The notes: generated by a model not told the origin, from the letters alone. A stretch of 64,000 nucleotides of DNA from Paenibacillus urinalis (GCF_028747985.1 NZ_CP118108.1:2671501-2735500), one strand, 5' to 3'. Positions 16,761 to 25,690 are shown, numbered from the stretch's first letter. Translations and numbers: made by a program.

Positions 16761-18529
16761 CCGTAGCTGGCTTTATTAATAAGCTTTTTCGATTCAAGCC
16801 ATTTTTATTTATTATCAATGGTCTCTTATGGTGTATATTCCATTCGCTCCCGCTAGTCATTGGGCTTGCGATGCAGTGGTTCTTCGATCGCGCAGCTGCC
16901 GGGAATACCAACGATTATCTGTGGCTTGCCGTGCCGCTGCTTGTCATGGTAGCTGTAAGAATTACGAGAGTAGGAACCATGCTCATCGCCTTCTATGAAT
17001 GGGTAACCTATATTTTTCATATCCAAGCCATTCTGCGGACGAATATGCTGGCAGGCATTATGCGCTGGCCAGGACGGAATCTGCCCGCTTCCCCTGGGGA
17101 AGCGATGAGTCGTTTCCGCGATGATGTGAACGAGGTCGTCGAATATGTGGAATCCTGGGTCGATTTCTGGGGGATGTTCGTGTTCTCCGTCGTTTCGGTC
17201 TCGATCATGGCAAGCATCAACTGGAAAATTACTTTAGTAGCTGTACTGCCCTTAGTCATCGTTACATTGCTGAACAACCTCTCAGGCAATCGAGCACGCA
17301 GATATGGTCAGCAGAATCAGGAGGCAACCGGACGGATTACTAGCTTTATCGCAGAGACCTTCGGCGCCGTTCAGGCTCTCAAGCTTGGGGAGGCTGAAGA
17401 TCACGTACATGCTCGATTTATGAAGCTGAACGAAGACCGCCGTCAGGCTGCACTCAAGGATAACTTGTTTAAGCAGTGGATGAGATCGTTGAATCAACAC
17501 ATTCTAAGTATTTGTACGGGACTTATCCTTCTGATGTGCGCGGCTGAGATGAGAAATGGAAATTTTACGGTTGGAGATTTCGCACTATTTACCACTTATT
17601 TGACGAACATCGGGTTTAGTATCTCGTTGTTCGGCTACATGGTGTTCCAGCACAAGCGCCTCAAGGTGTCCTTTGACCGAATGCGTATGCTGTTCCGCCC
17701 AGGTGAAGAGGATCGGATAATGGATCATCGTGAAATATATTTGTATGAAGATCCTCCCGAGCTGCCCGTCATCAGCAGGGATAATAGGGAGAAACTGGAA
17801 GAGGTCGCGGTCCGTAATCTCACCTATCAATATCCGAATTCAAATCACGGGATTAAGGATGTAAATCTGGAGCTGAAACGTGGGCAGTTCCTGGTTATTA
17901 CGGGAAGAATCGGTTCGGGTAAATCCACCTTGGTACGGACATTGCTGGGACTGCTTCCTAAGCAGTCAGGATCCATTCACTGGAACGGAACAGAGATTGA
18001 TCCGGCTCAATTCTTAACACCGCCAAGAGCAGCGTATACACCACAAGTGCCGCGTTTGTTCAGTGATACTTTGAAGGAAAATATGGTTCAGGGCAAGCGC
18101 AGCCGCGTGGAAGAGTCCCTCGAGCGTGCGATGAATCTGGCTGTAATGAATAAAGATGTAGGGGACTTAGAAAAAGGACTTGATACACTGGTTGGGCCAA
18201 GAGGCGTGATGCTGTCCGGCGGCCAAATTCAGCGGGCAGCAACAGCGCGCATGCTGATGACAGACTCAGATCTGTATATTTTCGATGATCTATCGAGCGC
18301 ACTGGATGTTGAAACCGAGCAGCAGGTATGGGATGGATTGTTTAAGGAAGAGGATGTGACCTGCATCGCCGTCTCTCACCGAAGAGCAGCTTTATCCAAG
18401 GCAGATCATATCATTGTAATGAAGGATGGACGAATTGAAGCAGAAGGCAGCCTTCGTGAACTGTTAGAGAGCTGTGAAGAGATGCAGCTGCTGTGGCAGG
18501 GAGAACAGACTCCAGTAAAAGTATCTTAA
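16757..18529 (+). CDS. Heterodimeric ABC exporter subunit, degenerate ATPase site
   Basis: A 590-residue half-transporter translationally coupled to the previous gene (ATGA overlap). Six hydrophobic segments are followed by an ATPase domain with Walker A GRIGSGKST, signature LSGGQIQRA and Walker B YIFDDLSSALD, where the catalytic Glu is replaced by Asp. The H-loop is VSHRRA. In heterodimeric exporters, the canonical Walker B of one subunit works with the intact LSGGQ of the other; this pair (canonical Glu with LSAGE, Asp with LSGGQ) fits exactly. The substrate is unknown. A terminator follows. Confidence 0.92.
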   Translation: MTVAGFINKLFRFKPFLFIINGLLWCIFHSLPLVIGLAMQWFFDRAAAGNTNDYLWLAVPLLVMVAVRITRVGTMLIAFYEWVTYIFHIQAILRTNMLAGIMRWPGRNLPASPGEAMSRFRDDVNEVVEYVESWVDFWGMFVFSVVSVSIMASINWKITLVAVLPLVIVTLLNNLSGNRARRYGQQNQEATGRITSFIAETFGAVQALKLGEAEDHVHARFMKLNEDRRQAALKDNLFKQWMRSLNQHILSICTGLILLMCAAEMRNGNFTVGDFALFTTYLTNIGFSISLFGYMVFQHKRLKVSFDRMRMLFRPGEEDRIMDHREIYLYEDPPELPVISRDNREKLEEVAVRNLTYQYPNSNHGIKDVNLELKRGQFLVITGRIGSGKSTLVRTLLGLLPKQSGSIHWNGTEIDPAQFLTPPRAAYTPQVPRLFSDTLKENMVQGKRSRVEESLERAMNLAVMNKDVGDLEKGLDTLVGPRGVMLSGGQIQRAATARMLMTDSDLYIFDDLSSALDVETEQQVWDGLFKEEDVTCIAVSHRRAALSKADHIIVMKDGRIEAEGSLRELLESCEEMQLLWQGEQTPVKVS

Positions 18530-18536
18530 CCGAAGT

Positions 18537-18578
18537 ACCAAAAAACCTTTGGAAGGAAAGCTCCAAAGGTTTTTTGGT
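18537..18578. terminator. Bidirectional intrinsic terminator
   Basis: A 17-bp stem (18537-18553 with 18562-18578) flanked by A and T runs inside the arms, between the ABC operon and the convergent DUF3298-like gene. Confidence 0.88.
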
Positions 18579-18623
18579 GTATCTATATGTTGGCTCAAGC
18601 TTGCTGCCTGCCCATTTCGCAAA

Positions 18624-19736
18624 TTATCGTGCATCCGCAAAGGGGTCTGTTCCTTTAGGCAGCAGATCTGCAAAACTGAAGGTATACGTTGGGAATCCCA
18701 TCGCATAGGAGGTAATTTCATAAATTTGGAAAAAGACGGTGAGCCCATTTTCAGAAACGTAGAAATCCGGATCTTCCTTCAGTCCGTTAAACCCAAAGTT
18801 GAAGTTGTCTGCGTTTGTCTCCTTCTGCAGCATTTGATCCAGCTTCTTCTTGGCAGCATCTGATGAATGGAGCAGATCGTCCAATGTCAGCTGCTTACCA
18901 TCCTTGAGGGAGAACGTAAAGCCCTCACGGTAAGTCATTCCATGAGCACCACCTACATATTCGTACAAATCAGTGGCTATGCTCAGCACTCCATCCCGGT
19001 TAAAAGTGACGAGGAAGGTACCATGGAATTCATAAGGCTGTTCGAACTCAGCATCCCGATCTTTTGCTTTTTTCTTCGCTTCTGCTGCAAAAGCTTCTGC
19101 TTTATCTTTGAACGTTTTGTTTATTGCTTCCTGAGCTTCTGCATTCGCAAGCCCACTAAGCTTCGGATAACGAATGTCCATGGTTGCATTGTTGTTGCTG
19201 TCTGAGATCGTTTCCGAAGTGATGGTTACCTTGTTCTGCTGCTGTTTTTTCAGTGTTAATGTTTTGGATGATGAGTTGTAAGAGCCCTGGAAACCTAAAT
19301 ATTCCTTCAACACTCTGTAGGGAACATATAGCTTGCCGTTTATATTTTTGGCTTCATAGGCTTCATAACTCGTATTGTTGTCTCCGATATAACGATCGTT
19401 GATCCTGGTGTTAATCCCATATTCCGTTACTTCCAATTTCATTTGAGTGACTCCGCTTCCGACCGTGTAGGTTTTAACCCCTTTGCCAGCCTCATAGCTT
19501 AATTTAAGCCCCAAATCATCTCTTAACACCGAGATCGGAATCATCGTGCTTCCATTAACCAGCTTGCCTGGAGCAGAGAGCGTCTTGCCATTATACTTCA
19601 TTACGACGTCTGAAGCTTGGACTGAGGTTGCGGCAGCAACGACAGCTTCGGACTGCCCACTAAAAAAGCTCGCATTACCTGCCAATAGACCTGCGGACAA
19701 AATAGCTGCGGACCATTTCATACTTTTCTTATTCAT
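18624..19736 (-). CDS. Exported protein: CuAO-N stalk domain plus DUF4163/DUF3298 (RsiV-like) domain
   Basis: A 370-residue protein. Signal peptide at 1-35 (MNKKSMKWSAAILSAGLLAG). CuAO-N-like domain at ~40-165 (MIPISVLRDDLGLKLSYE, YVPYRVLKEYLGF). The C-terminal ~200 residues match DUF4163/DUF3298, including SIATDLYEYVGGAHG and FTFSLKDGKQLTLDDLL, the pattern seen in RsiV anti-sigma factors and YoaZ-like surface proteins. There is no sigma-binding domain, so an extracellular structural or ligand-binding role is more likely than anti-sigma activity. Single gene with promoter in the 19737-19900 region. Confidence 0.87.
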   Translation of the reverse strand: MNKKSMKWSAAILSAGLLAGNASFFSGQSEAVVAAATSVQASDVVMKYNGKTLSAPGKLVNGSTMIPISVLRDDLGLKLSYEAGKGVKTYTVGSGVTQMKLEVTEYGINTRINDRYIGDNNTSYEAYEAKNINGKLYVPYRVLKEYLGFQGSYNSSSKTLTLKKQQQNKVTITSETISDSNNNATMDIRYPKLSGLANAEAQEAINKTFKDKAEAFAAEAKKKAKDRDAEFEQPYEFHGTFLVTFNRDGVLSIATDLYEYVGGAHGMTYREGFTFSLKDGKQLTLDDLLHSSDAAKKKLDQMLQKETNADNFNFGFNGLKEDPDFYVSENGLTVFFQIYEITSYAMGFPTYTFSFADLLPKGTDPFADAR

Positions 19737-19949
19737 TATTAGTTCCTCCCTAGTCTAAGCTGTTCGCTCTTCTTATTATGTATTACCCAAAAATTCCTTT
19801 TTCTTATAAGAGATCACTCTTATGTTGATACGAATCACACGTTATTCGCATTACGACAGTAAGACAAGATTTATTATAGGGAGGAAATGAGAGGAAATGT
19901 TTACAGCCAGGGTTACAGTATTGTTGTCGAAATCAGGAGAATGGAGGGA

Positions 19950-20039
19950 TTAAGCTGTTAATGTGAGCTCTGCAGGGAGCATCGTTTCATTAAACAGTAC
20001 GTTGATGTACGAGGCACAATAGCCGATCAGATGACAAAC
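19950..20039 (-). pseudogene. Decayed C-terminal gene tail
   Basis: The 403-base gap 19737-20139 holds a minus-strand open frame of 29 codons between two stops, without a start. Its translation is protein-like (LIGYCASYINVLFNETMLP, then a short AELTLTA end). I cannot name the family. It looks like the last piece of a deleted gene. The rest of the gap holds the DUF3298-like gene's upstream region and the sulfatase terminator; a 5-bp-armed repeat CGAAT/ATTCG lies at about 19830-19847. Confidence 0.35.
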
Positions 20040-20055
20040 CTACATTTTTTTGTAA

Positions 20056-20093
20056 GAAAAAAACCGCATATCACATATTCTGTTCATGCGGCA
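20056..20093 (-). terminator. Intrinsic terminator after the sulfatase
   Basis: On the minus strand, GCCGCAT pairs with ATGCGGT and is followed by a run of seven T (plus-strand A-run at 20057-20063). Confidence 0.82.
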
Positions 20094-20139
20094 TTACTCC
20101 GTTGCTAATATATTTTGTTCTATCCATCAGTTACTCACT

Positions 20140-21675
20140 TCATGCTCCCGTAATTCTTGGCATCGGCATGGATTCTTTGCCCAACTCAGCCCATGCATAC
20201 TTTAAGAGCAGCTCGGTCTTGAGATCTTTCCGTTCAGGGTTATCCCATAAATTGTTCAGCTCCTGTGGATCCTCCTGAAGGTCAAAGATTTCACCATAGG
20301 TTTGATTGTAATATATCGTTATTTTATACCTTGCATCCACATAAGTTTTCTGATGTATCGTCGTCGGCTCATGCCGGAACTCACATATCGCATGATCACG
20401 AGCACAAGTGCTCTCATCCAGCCACACCTTCTTCTGATCAACACCAGTCATCGCATGTGGAATGGGCAGATCGCAGAATGACAGGAAGGTAGGGGCAAGG
20501 TCAACCAATGATTGGATAGCATTGCTTTGCTGATCGGCAGGAACATGACCCGGGTATCGTACAATGAAAGGCAGCTTAATCAGATCCTCATAATGAAACC
20601 CGCCTTTTGCCTGTAAGCCATGCTGACCGAAGAAATGTCCATGATCCGTTGTAAAGACGACAATCGTATTGTCAGCAAGTCCGAGCTCATCAAGCTTATC
20701 GAGTATGCTGCCAATATATTTATCCATCAGGCTGATCATTCCGTAGTAAACGCCTACAAGCTTCTTCTTATCGTAATCTGTAAGCCGCGCACGCTTGCCA
20801 TATTCATAATAATGATGAGATCGATATCCGTGAATTCCCTGACCGGTTTCTGACAAATAAGAGAAGTCGGGATTGTCCTCCTGTGTTTTGCCAAAATGGG
20901 GCGGATTCTTGTCATGCTCACCTTCGACGATCTTGGGAATGGTCAATTCGTCTGGATCATACATGGAATCCCAAGGCTCAGGTGCTAAATACTCTGGATG
21001 TGGATCAAAGAAGCTGGACCACAAGAAGAAGCTGTCGTCGTTCGCTTTATAATCTTCCAGCAGTGCATTGGTCCGTTCAGCAATCCAAGTATTGTAATGA
21101 TACTTTTCTGGAATCGGCCATTTGTAGGTTTGGGTACGATCCATCGTTCCGATCTCAGGAAGGAAGTAATCTCTCCAGTTATCGAGACCTTTCTCTTCCA
21201 TCCATAGAGCATAGTGTTGACCGACATGCCCCTCATTCGTATGGTTGCGTGCCAGCTCTACATGGTCAAATCCATAGAATGGACCGTTGAATGCTTTCCA
21301 ATAATTAAAATCATGCACTACAGGATGTGCTTCCATGGAAGGGTAAGTCTCTGTGGATACTAATGGCTGGAAGTGCGCTTTGCCGACCAGTGCCGTTTGA
21401 TATCCAGCCGCCTTGAAATCCTCTCCCACCGTATGCCGATCCTCCAGCAATTTGGTGCCAAGTGTCCAGGCTCCATGCTGACTTGGGTACATCCCCGTAA
21501 TGATGGAGGCACGGCTAGGCGTGCAAGTCGGGTTAGGACAATACGCTCTGTTAAAAGTCGTTCCTTCTCTTACTAACCGATCAAGGTTAGGAGTATGCAG
21601 CTCACTATTGAATGCACCAATCGTATCCCAGTGCTGCTGATCGCTTGTAATTAACAATATGTTAGGTTTCTTCAT
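20140..21675 (-). CDS. Cys-type sulfatase (alkaline-phosphatase superfamily)
   Basis: A 511-residue cytoplasmic-looking enzyme (no signal peptide). The start NILLITSDQQHWDTIG carries the metal-binding Asp-Gln. CTPSRASIITG carries Cys51, to be converted to formylglycine. Later, VFTTDHGHFFGQHG carries metal ligands and KPxx-type substrate residues follow. This is the family of choline sulfatases and sugar/arylsulfatases; here an intracellular sugar sulfate or phosphonate ester is possible. No maturase (FGE or anSME) is in the window. RBS AGAAGGAGG precedes the ATG. Divergent from the AraC regulator at 21785, which probably controls it. Confidence 0.92.
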   Translation of the reverse strand: MKKPNILLITSDQQHWDTIGAFNSELHTPNLDRLVREGTTFNRAYCPNPTCTPSRASIITGMYPSQHGAWTLGTKLLEDRHTVGEDFKAAGYQTALVGKAHFQPLVSTETYPSMEAHPVVHDFNYWKAFNGPFYGFDHVELARNHTNEGHVGQHYALWMEEKGLDNWRDYFLPEIGTMDRTQTYKWPIPEKYHYNTWIAERTNALLEDYKANDDSFFLWSSFFDPHPEYLAPEPWDSMYDPDELTIPKIVEGEHDKNPPHFGKTQEDNPDFSYLSETGQGIHGYRSHHYYEYGKRARLTDYDKKKLVGVYYGMISLMDKYIGSILDKLDELGLADNTIVVFTTDHGHFFGQHGLQAKGGFHYEDLIKLPFIVRYPGHVPADQQSNAIQSLVDLAPTFLSFCDLPIPHAMTGVDQKKVWLDESTCARDHAICEFRHEPTTIHQKTYVDARYKITIYYNQTYGEIFDLQEDPQELNNLWDNPERKDLKTELLLKYAWAELGKESMPMPRITGA

Positions 21676-21784
21676 CGAACATCCTCCTTCTGTCGAAAAT
21701 TATAAAAAAAGATCTGCACAGAGGAAATAACTTAATGTATGATAGATTTAACATTTTGTCTGTATGCGGGGTGAAGTTATACCA

Positions 21785-22627
21785 GTGCTAGAATTTCTGT
21801 TTAATACCCCCTCGGAATTCGATAAGAGAGACCAGGCTTGGCTTGTCCGAATGGGCAGAAATATCGCTAAGTCCAGCTATCGGGTGGGGCCAAGAAGAAT
21901 CGAATGCTACAGCATTCATATGGTACAGGAAGGTCATATTCGGTTTGAATATGACGGACAGCAGCGACTGCTTGGTCCGGGAGATTTATTTTGTATGTAT
22001 CCAGGCATCACTTATTTGTACTATAAGAATCAAGACAAGCAATCGCTTCGGCTTACCTGGATGGCAATGGATGGTCCTGGGATGGAGAATATTCTAACGC
22101 TGCTAGGAATGTCACGTCATGAGCCTTATCTCAAGAATCGATGCAGCCCTATGATCGAAGAACACCTATCCGGATTGATGAACGTGCTGAGACAGAAGGA
22201 CGCAACAAATGATGCTGCCAGCTTTGAGCTCAGAGGCCGCTGCTATTGTTTACTAGGTCAGTTGATGATCTCTAGTCAACGACAGCCGGAGCACCGTGTA
22301 CTATCCTGGATCTCTAAGAGTCTGGACTACATCCGCCTGCACGCCTCGGAGGGAATTACCGTACAGCAGATCGCACGTCTAGCGGGGCTGAATCGCACTT
22401 ATTTCTCAACCGAATTCAGGAGCGCTGTCGGAGTATCACCTACGGAATACATCGCCCGGGTAAGAATGGATAAGGCGAAGGAGCTGCTCAGTCAATCCAC
22501 CGCAACCGTTACAGAAATTGCATATAGCGTCGGATATACGAGCCTGTATTCGTTCACCCGTGCTTTCAAGAACCACTGTCACATGTCACCAACTGATTAT
22601 CGTCATCTGCATGCAGCTAATTCATAG
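21785..22627 (+). CDS. AraC-family transcriptional regulator
   Basis: About 280 residues. The N-terminal half is a cupin-type sensor (YEYDGQQRLLGPGDLFCMYPG). The C-terminal half has two helix-turn-helix units: GITVQQIARLAGLNRTYFS and TVTEIAYSVGYTSLYSFTRAF, ending with SPTDYR. The start is uncertain: GTG 21785 is about 10 bases after GGGGTGA, while ATG 21764 has no ribosome site. It is divergent from the sulfatase, the usual layout for a sugar-responsive activator, and its end lies 19 bases before the EmrE-like gene, which is probably cotranscribed. Confidence 0.9.
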   Translation: MLEFLFNTPSEFDKRDQAWLVRMGRNIAKSSYRVGPRRIECYSIHMVQEGHIRFEYDGQQRLLGPGDLFCMYPGITYLYYKNQDKQSLRLTWMAMDGPGMENILTLLGMSRHEPYLKNRCSPMIEEHLSGLMNVLRQKDATNDAASFELRGRCYCLLGQLMISSQRQPEHRVLSWISKSLDYIRLHASEGITVQQIARLAGLNRTYFSTEFRSAVGVSPTEYIARVRMDKAKELLSQSTATVTEIAYSVGYTSLYSFTRAFKNHCHMSPTDYRHLHAANS

Positions 22628-22646
22628 ACCGCCTGAGGTGAGTTCA

Positions 22647-23603
22647 TTGAGACCGATATTGTTAGGAATATTCGCAGCCTTCTTTTTTGCATTTACTTTT
22701 GTATTAAACGCATCGATGGAGTTGTCCGGCGGCAGCTGGATCTGGAGCGCCTCGCTCCGCTATATATTTATGATTCCTTTTCTCGTTGCGATCGTCATGT
22801 TTAGAAGAAATTTCAGACCACTGATAGACGAGATGAAAAAACAGCCGAGAACCTGGCTCTTGTGGAGCTGTGTTGGCTTTGGCTTGTTTTATGCTCCATT
22901 ATGCTTTGCAGCAGCCTATTCTCCGGGATGGCTGGTTGCAGGTACGTGGCAGTTTACGATCATTGCCGGCATGCTGCTTGCTCCGCTATTTACTGAAACC
23001 GTACATACTTCCACTGGCGTCCTTCAGATCAAAGGTCGAATTCCTATGAAGGGACTTCTGATGTCGCTCCTTATCTTGCTAGGTATAGTGCTGATGCAGG
23101 TTGAGCATGCAAAGAGCTTTTCACTAGAGAATCTGCTGCTAGGTGCCATTCCTGTATTTATCGCTTCTTTTGCCTATCCACTGGGTAACCGTAAAATGAT
23201 GGAGCTGTGCGAAGGAAGATTGGACGCTTACCAGAGAGTGCTGGGCATGACACTTGCCAGCCTGCCATTCTGGATTCTGCTGTCTGTGTATGGTCTAGCA
23301 ACGGAGGGCCTGCCAAGTCTTGATCAGAGTATGCAGTCGCTGCTTGTGGCTCTATGTTCCGGAGTCATTGCAACGGTACTATTCTTCAAAGCAACGGATA
23401 TGGTAAGAGGGAATATGCAGAAATTAGCGGCAGTGGAGGCGACGCAGTCCATGGAAGTGCTGTTTGCTCTTGCAGGTGAAGTGTTGTTATTGTCCATTGC
23501 AATTCCTTCATCCATTTCATGGATTGGAATGCTGATCGTTGTGATTGGTATGGTTCTGCATAGCTATGTTTCTCGAATAGACGTTCAAGCAGCAAAAGGA
23601 TAA
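22647..23603 (+). CDS. EmrE-like multidrug-resistance/DMT transporter
   Basis: A 318-residue protein with ten hydrophobic segments, two five-helix halves of the drug/metabolite transporter fold; it matches the family labelled 'putative multidrug resistance efflux transporter'. Typical parts are MELSGGSWIWSASLRYIFMIP and LAYPLGNRKMM-like SFAYPLGNRKMMEL. Start: TTG 22647 after GAGGTGAG; the longer frame from 22518 runs through the AraC coding region and is rejected. Likely exports small hydrophobic or sugar compounds; substrate unknown. Probably in an operon with the AraC gene. Confidence 0.82.
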   Translation: MRPILLGIFAAFFFAFTFVLNASMELSGGSWIWSASLRYIFMIPFLVAIVMFRRNFRPLIDEMKKQPRTWLLWSCVGFGLFYAPLCFAAAYSPGWLVAGTWQFTIIAGMLLAPLFTETVHTSTGVLQIKGRIPMKGLLMSLLILLGIVLMQVEHAKSFSLENLLLGAIPVFIASFAYPLGNRKMMELCEGRLDAYQRVLGMTLASLPFWILLSVYGLATEGLPSLDQSMQSLLVALCSGVIATVLFFKATDMVRGNMQKLAAVEATQSMEVLFALAGEVLLLSIAIPSSISWIGMLIVVIGMVLHSYVSRIDVQAAKG

Positions 23604-23712
23604 TTCTTTCGATGCGTAATTGATTTATTCAAGTAGGGAGATCGTTTATAGCACAAATGGGTAATAATATAGATATCTAGCTTCGAGCCTATTATGACAG
23701 GAGAGATTTGAT

Positions 23713-24189
23713 TTGGATCTACGAATACGTAATGCAGTTGAAGGGGATATCCCATCTATTATTCAATTAAGAAAAGACTACGATGAAGTCATCGCCGACA
23801 GAAGACCTGATCTGTATGAGCTTGCTGACAACTATACGGAGGAAGAAGTCCGTGGGTTCCTTGATGCTCCTCACTCAGAGGTGATTGTTGCTGAATCCAC
23901 GAACAATGTAATCGCAGGATATGCCATCGTGGATGAAGAGCAAGTAAGTGCACACAAGATATACAAGCAGAGAAAGGTATTGTTCATTCGTGATTTCTGT
24001 GTCCGCGAGGAGATTCGAGGAGCAGGCGTGGGTCAATCTCTAATGGAATTTATCATTAAGCTGGGTAAAGAGAGACAGGCGGATGCTGTTGAGATCGATG
24101 TACTTGCGGACAATGAGCGTGCTGAAGCTTTCCTGGAATCCAATGGAATGAGCACCAAATCTATTAGATATGAGATGGAGCTGGATTGA
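23713..24189 (+). CDS. GNAT-family N-acetyltransferase
   Basis: A 158-residue acetyl-CoA-dependent transferase. The N-terminus IRNAVEGDIPSIIQL, strand VIAGYAIV, and the acetyl-CoA loop REEIRGAGVGQSLMEF (R/QxxGxG/A) are clear, with ENNG-type ending ESNGMSTKSIRYEM. Start is TTG 23713, 7 bases after GGAGAG. Substrate unknown. Ends at a strong bidirectional terminator. Confidence 0.9.
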   Translation: MDLRIRNAVEGDIPSIIQLRKDYDEVIADRRPDLYELADNYTEEEVRGFLDAPHSEVIVAESTNNVIAGYAIVDEEQVSAHKIYKQRKVLFIRDFCVREEIRGAGVGQSLMEFIIKLGKERQADAVEIDVLADNERAEAFLESNGMSTKSIRYEMELD

Positions 24190-24218
24190 AGTTAGGCGGT
24201 TCGAGTCTCGTCGATTAT

Positions 24219-24262
24219 AAAACAGGCACGACATTTTTCAGAATGTCGTGCCTGTTTTTTTA
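24219..24262. terminator. Bidirectional intrinsic terminator
   Basis: Stem AAACAGGCACGACATT with AATGTCGTGCCTGTTT and a T-run, between the convergent GNAT gene and the antiporter gene. Confidence 0.9.
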
Positions 24263-24276
24263 AGATATTCACTATT

Positions 24277-25449
24277 TTATTTCTGTGAACTTGCTTGACT
24301 CAGCTTCTTCGCATGTTTATCCGCGAACATGATTTTGAGAAGCGGTGGAGTAACGAGAGTTGTTACAATCACCATGATAATGACCGACGTGTAATACTGC
24401 GGATCCAATAGGCCTGAAGCAAGGCCAGTTCCGGCGATAATCAAAGCGACTTCGCCCCGGGATATCATTCCTGTACCGATAGCGAAGGAGGAATGCATAT
24501 TGAATCCTGTCAGCTTGGCACCCAGTGCTCCACCCAGGAGCTTCGTAAGAATGGCTGCCACACTTAGGACGATGATGAATCCGATCTGAGAGCCAACGCC
24601 TTCGAAATTCACATTAAGACCAATACTTACAAAGAATACGGGAACAAATAAGCTGTATGCGATCGGCTCAAGCTTGTGCTCAACTGTATGCTTGTAAGGG
24701 GTTTGAGAAATGGCAATCCCTGCTGCAAAAGCGCCGATGATCCCTGCAACGCCCATCCACTCGGCAAAATATGAAAAGGCAAGTGCGATAATGATTCCAC
24801 CGGATATAACGGTCTCCGACACTCTGAGCTTGCTGAGCCACTTCATGACGAGCGGAACGACCCAGATTGCTGCTGCGATAATGACAACGAAGAACAATAC
24901 CTTCTTACCAATAAGAGAACCAATACTTACGGATTCTCCTGTTCCCAGCAGACTCATCATCACGGCAAGCAGGACAACGACTAGAATATCGTCCACTACG
25001 GCAGCACCCAATATGGTTGTACCCTCGCGTGAATTCAGTTTGTTCATTTCCTTCAGTGTTTGAACGGAAATACTCACTGATGTTGCACAGAGCAGAAGTC
25101 CAAGGAATAATGCATGGCTTTGCTCAATCCCAAAAGCCAGAGCAGAGCTGTATCCGCCTACGAAGGGCAGAATGATACCGCCAACCGCTACAGCAAGTGC
25201 AGCCTTCCAGTTCTTGCGGAGCTCCTCCAAATCCGTTTCCAGTCCTGCGATGAACATGAGGATCAGGACACCAATCTCAGAGAATTCATGAATAAATGAG
25301 GTTTGATGGACCCATCCAAGTACAGCCGGACCAAGGATCACACCGGCGATCAATTCACCAAGAACGGACGGCTGACCCAGCTTAAGGGACAAGTGACCTG
25401 CCAGTTTAGTGAAGATGAGGATGAGTACTAGGTGTAAAATAAATTCCAT
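24277..25449 (-). CDS. CPA2-family cation/proton antiporter (KefB/NapA/GerN type)
   Basis: A 390-residue protein with about 12 membrane segments: LGQPSVLGELIAGVILGPAVLG at the start, FIAGLETDLEEL, the paired-acid region AAVVDDILVVVLLAV, GAFAAGIAISQTP and GMISRGEVALIIAGTGL. It has no C-terminal TrkA-N/RCK domain, so it resembles Na+(K+)/H+ antiporters such as GerN and NapA rather than full KefB. It moves Na+ or K+ out against H+ in the plasma membrane. RBS AAAGGAG. Transcription passes a structured leader with a terminator (25515-25680), suggesting ion- or metabolite-controlled expression. Confidence 0.92.
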   Translation of the reverse strand: MEFILHLVLILIFTKLAGHLSLKLGQPSVLGELIAGVILGPAVLGWVHQTSFIHEFSEIGVLILMFIAGLETDLEELRKNWKAALAVAVGGIILPFVGGYSSALAFGIEQSHALFLGLLLCATSVSISVQTLKEMNKLNSREGTTILGAAVVDDILVVVLLAVMMSLLGTGESVSIGSLIGKKVLFFVVIIAAAIWVVPLVMKWLSKLRVSETVISGGIIIALAFSYFAEWMGVAGIIGAFAAGIAISQTPYKHTVEHKLEPIAYSLFVPVFFVSIGLNVNFEGVGSQIGFIIVLSVAAILTKLLGGALGAKLTGFNMHSSFAIGTGMISRGEVALIIAGTGLASGLLDPQYYTSVIIMVIVTTLVTPPLLKIMFADKHAKKLSQASSQK

Positions 25450-25499
25450 ATCTTTCTCCTTTCGTTTCCATATTTATGTTGTTACATCATCGGGGGAAA

Positions 25500-25690
25500 T
25501 ATCCACTCTCAACGAAAAAAGGCGCATTTACGCAATCTCTCCGTAAACACGCCTTAAAAATAAACAGAGAGGGGCCTTGTGTGGCAGGCTCCTCCCGTGA
25601 TCAACATATTTGGTTGTAACTGAATCAAGAGATAACAAATTGATTCAACTATAATTTTTATTATAACAGTTGTAATTTGTTTTGTGAATA
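25500..25690 (-). promoter_or_regulatory. Structured 5' leader, candidate riboswitch or attenuator
   Basis: Most of the 378-base divergent gap 25450-25827 lies in this leader. Reading the minus strand: a TATAAT-like element near 25660-25670, a hairpin with TGAATCA/TGATTCA arms (near 25620-25650), a second hairpin with 10-base arms (25587-25596 with 25567-25576, one mismatch, 10-base loop), then the terminator. The 3' arm of the second hairpin (CCTCTCT) can alternatively pair with GGAGAG at the terminator loop, a possible antiterminator. I see none of the conserved blocks of the c-di-AMP (ydaO) or fluoride riboswitches. Confidence 0.5.
25515..25556 (-). terminator. Leader terminator (attenuator) of the antiporter gene
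   Basis: On the minus strand, a 14-bp stem (25542-25555 with 25519-25532; two G-U pairs) with a 9-base loop is followed by six T. It lies about 70-100 bases before the antiporter start and has no upstream minus-strand gene to terminate, so it must act on the antiporter's own leader. Confidence 0.75.

Noticed and set aside
19888..19962. 24-codon plus-strand frame after GGGAGG
   Set aside because: Ribosome site too close to the ATG and no promoter or conservation evidence; overlaps the decayed minus-strand tail.
25500..25690. c-di-AMP (ydaO) or fluoride riboswitch in the antiporter leader
   Set aside because: The conserved sequence blocks of those classes, as I remember them, are not present; left as unclassified structured leader.
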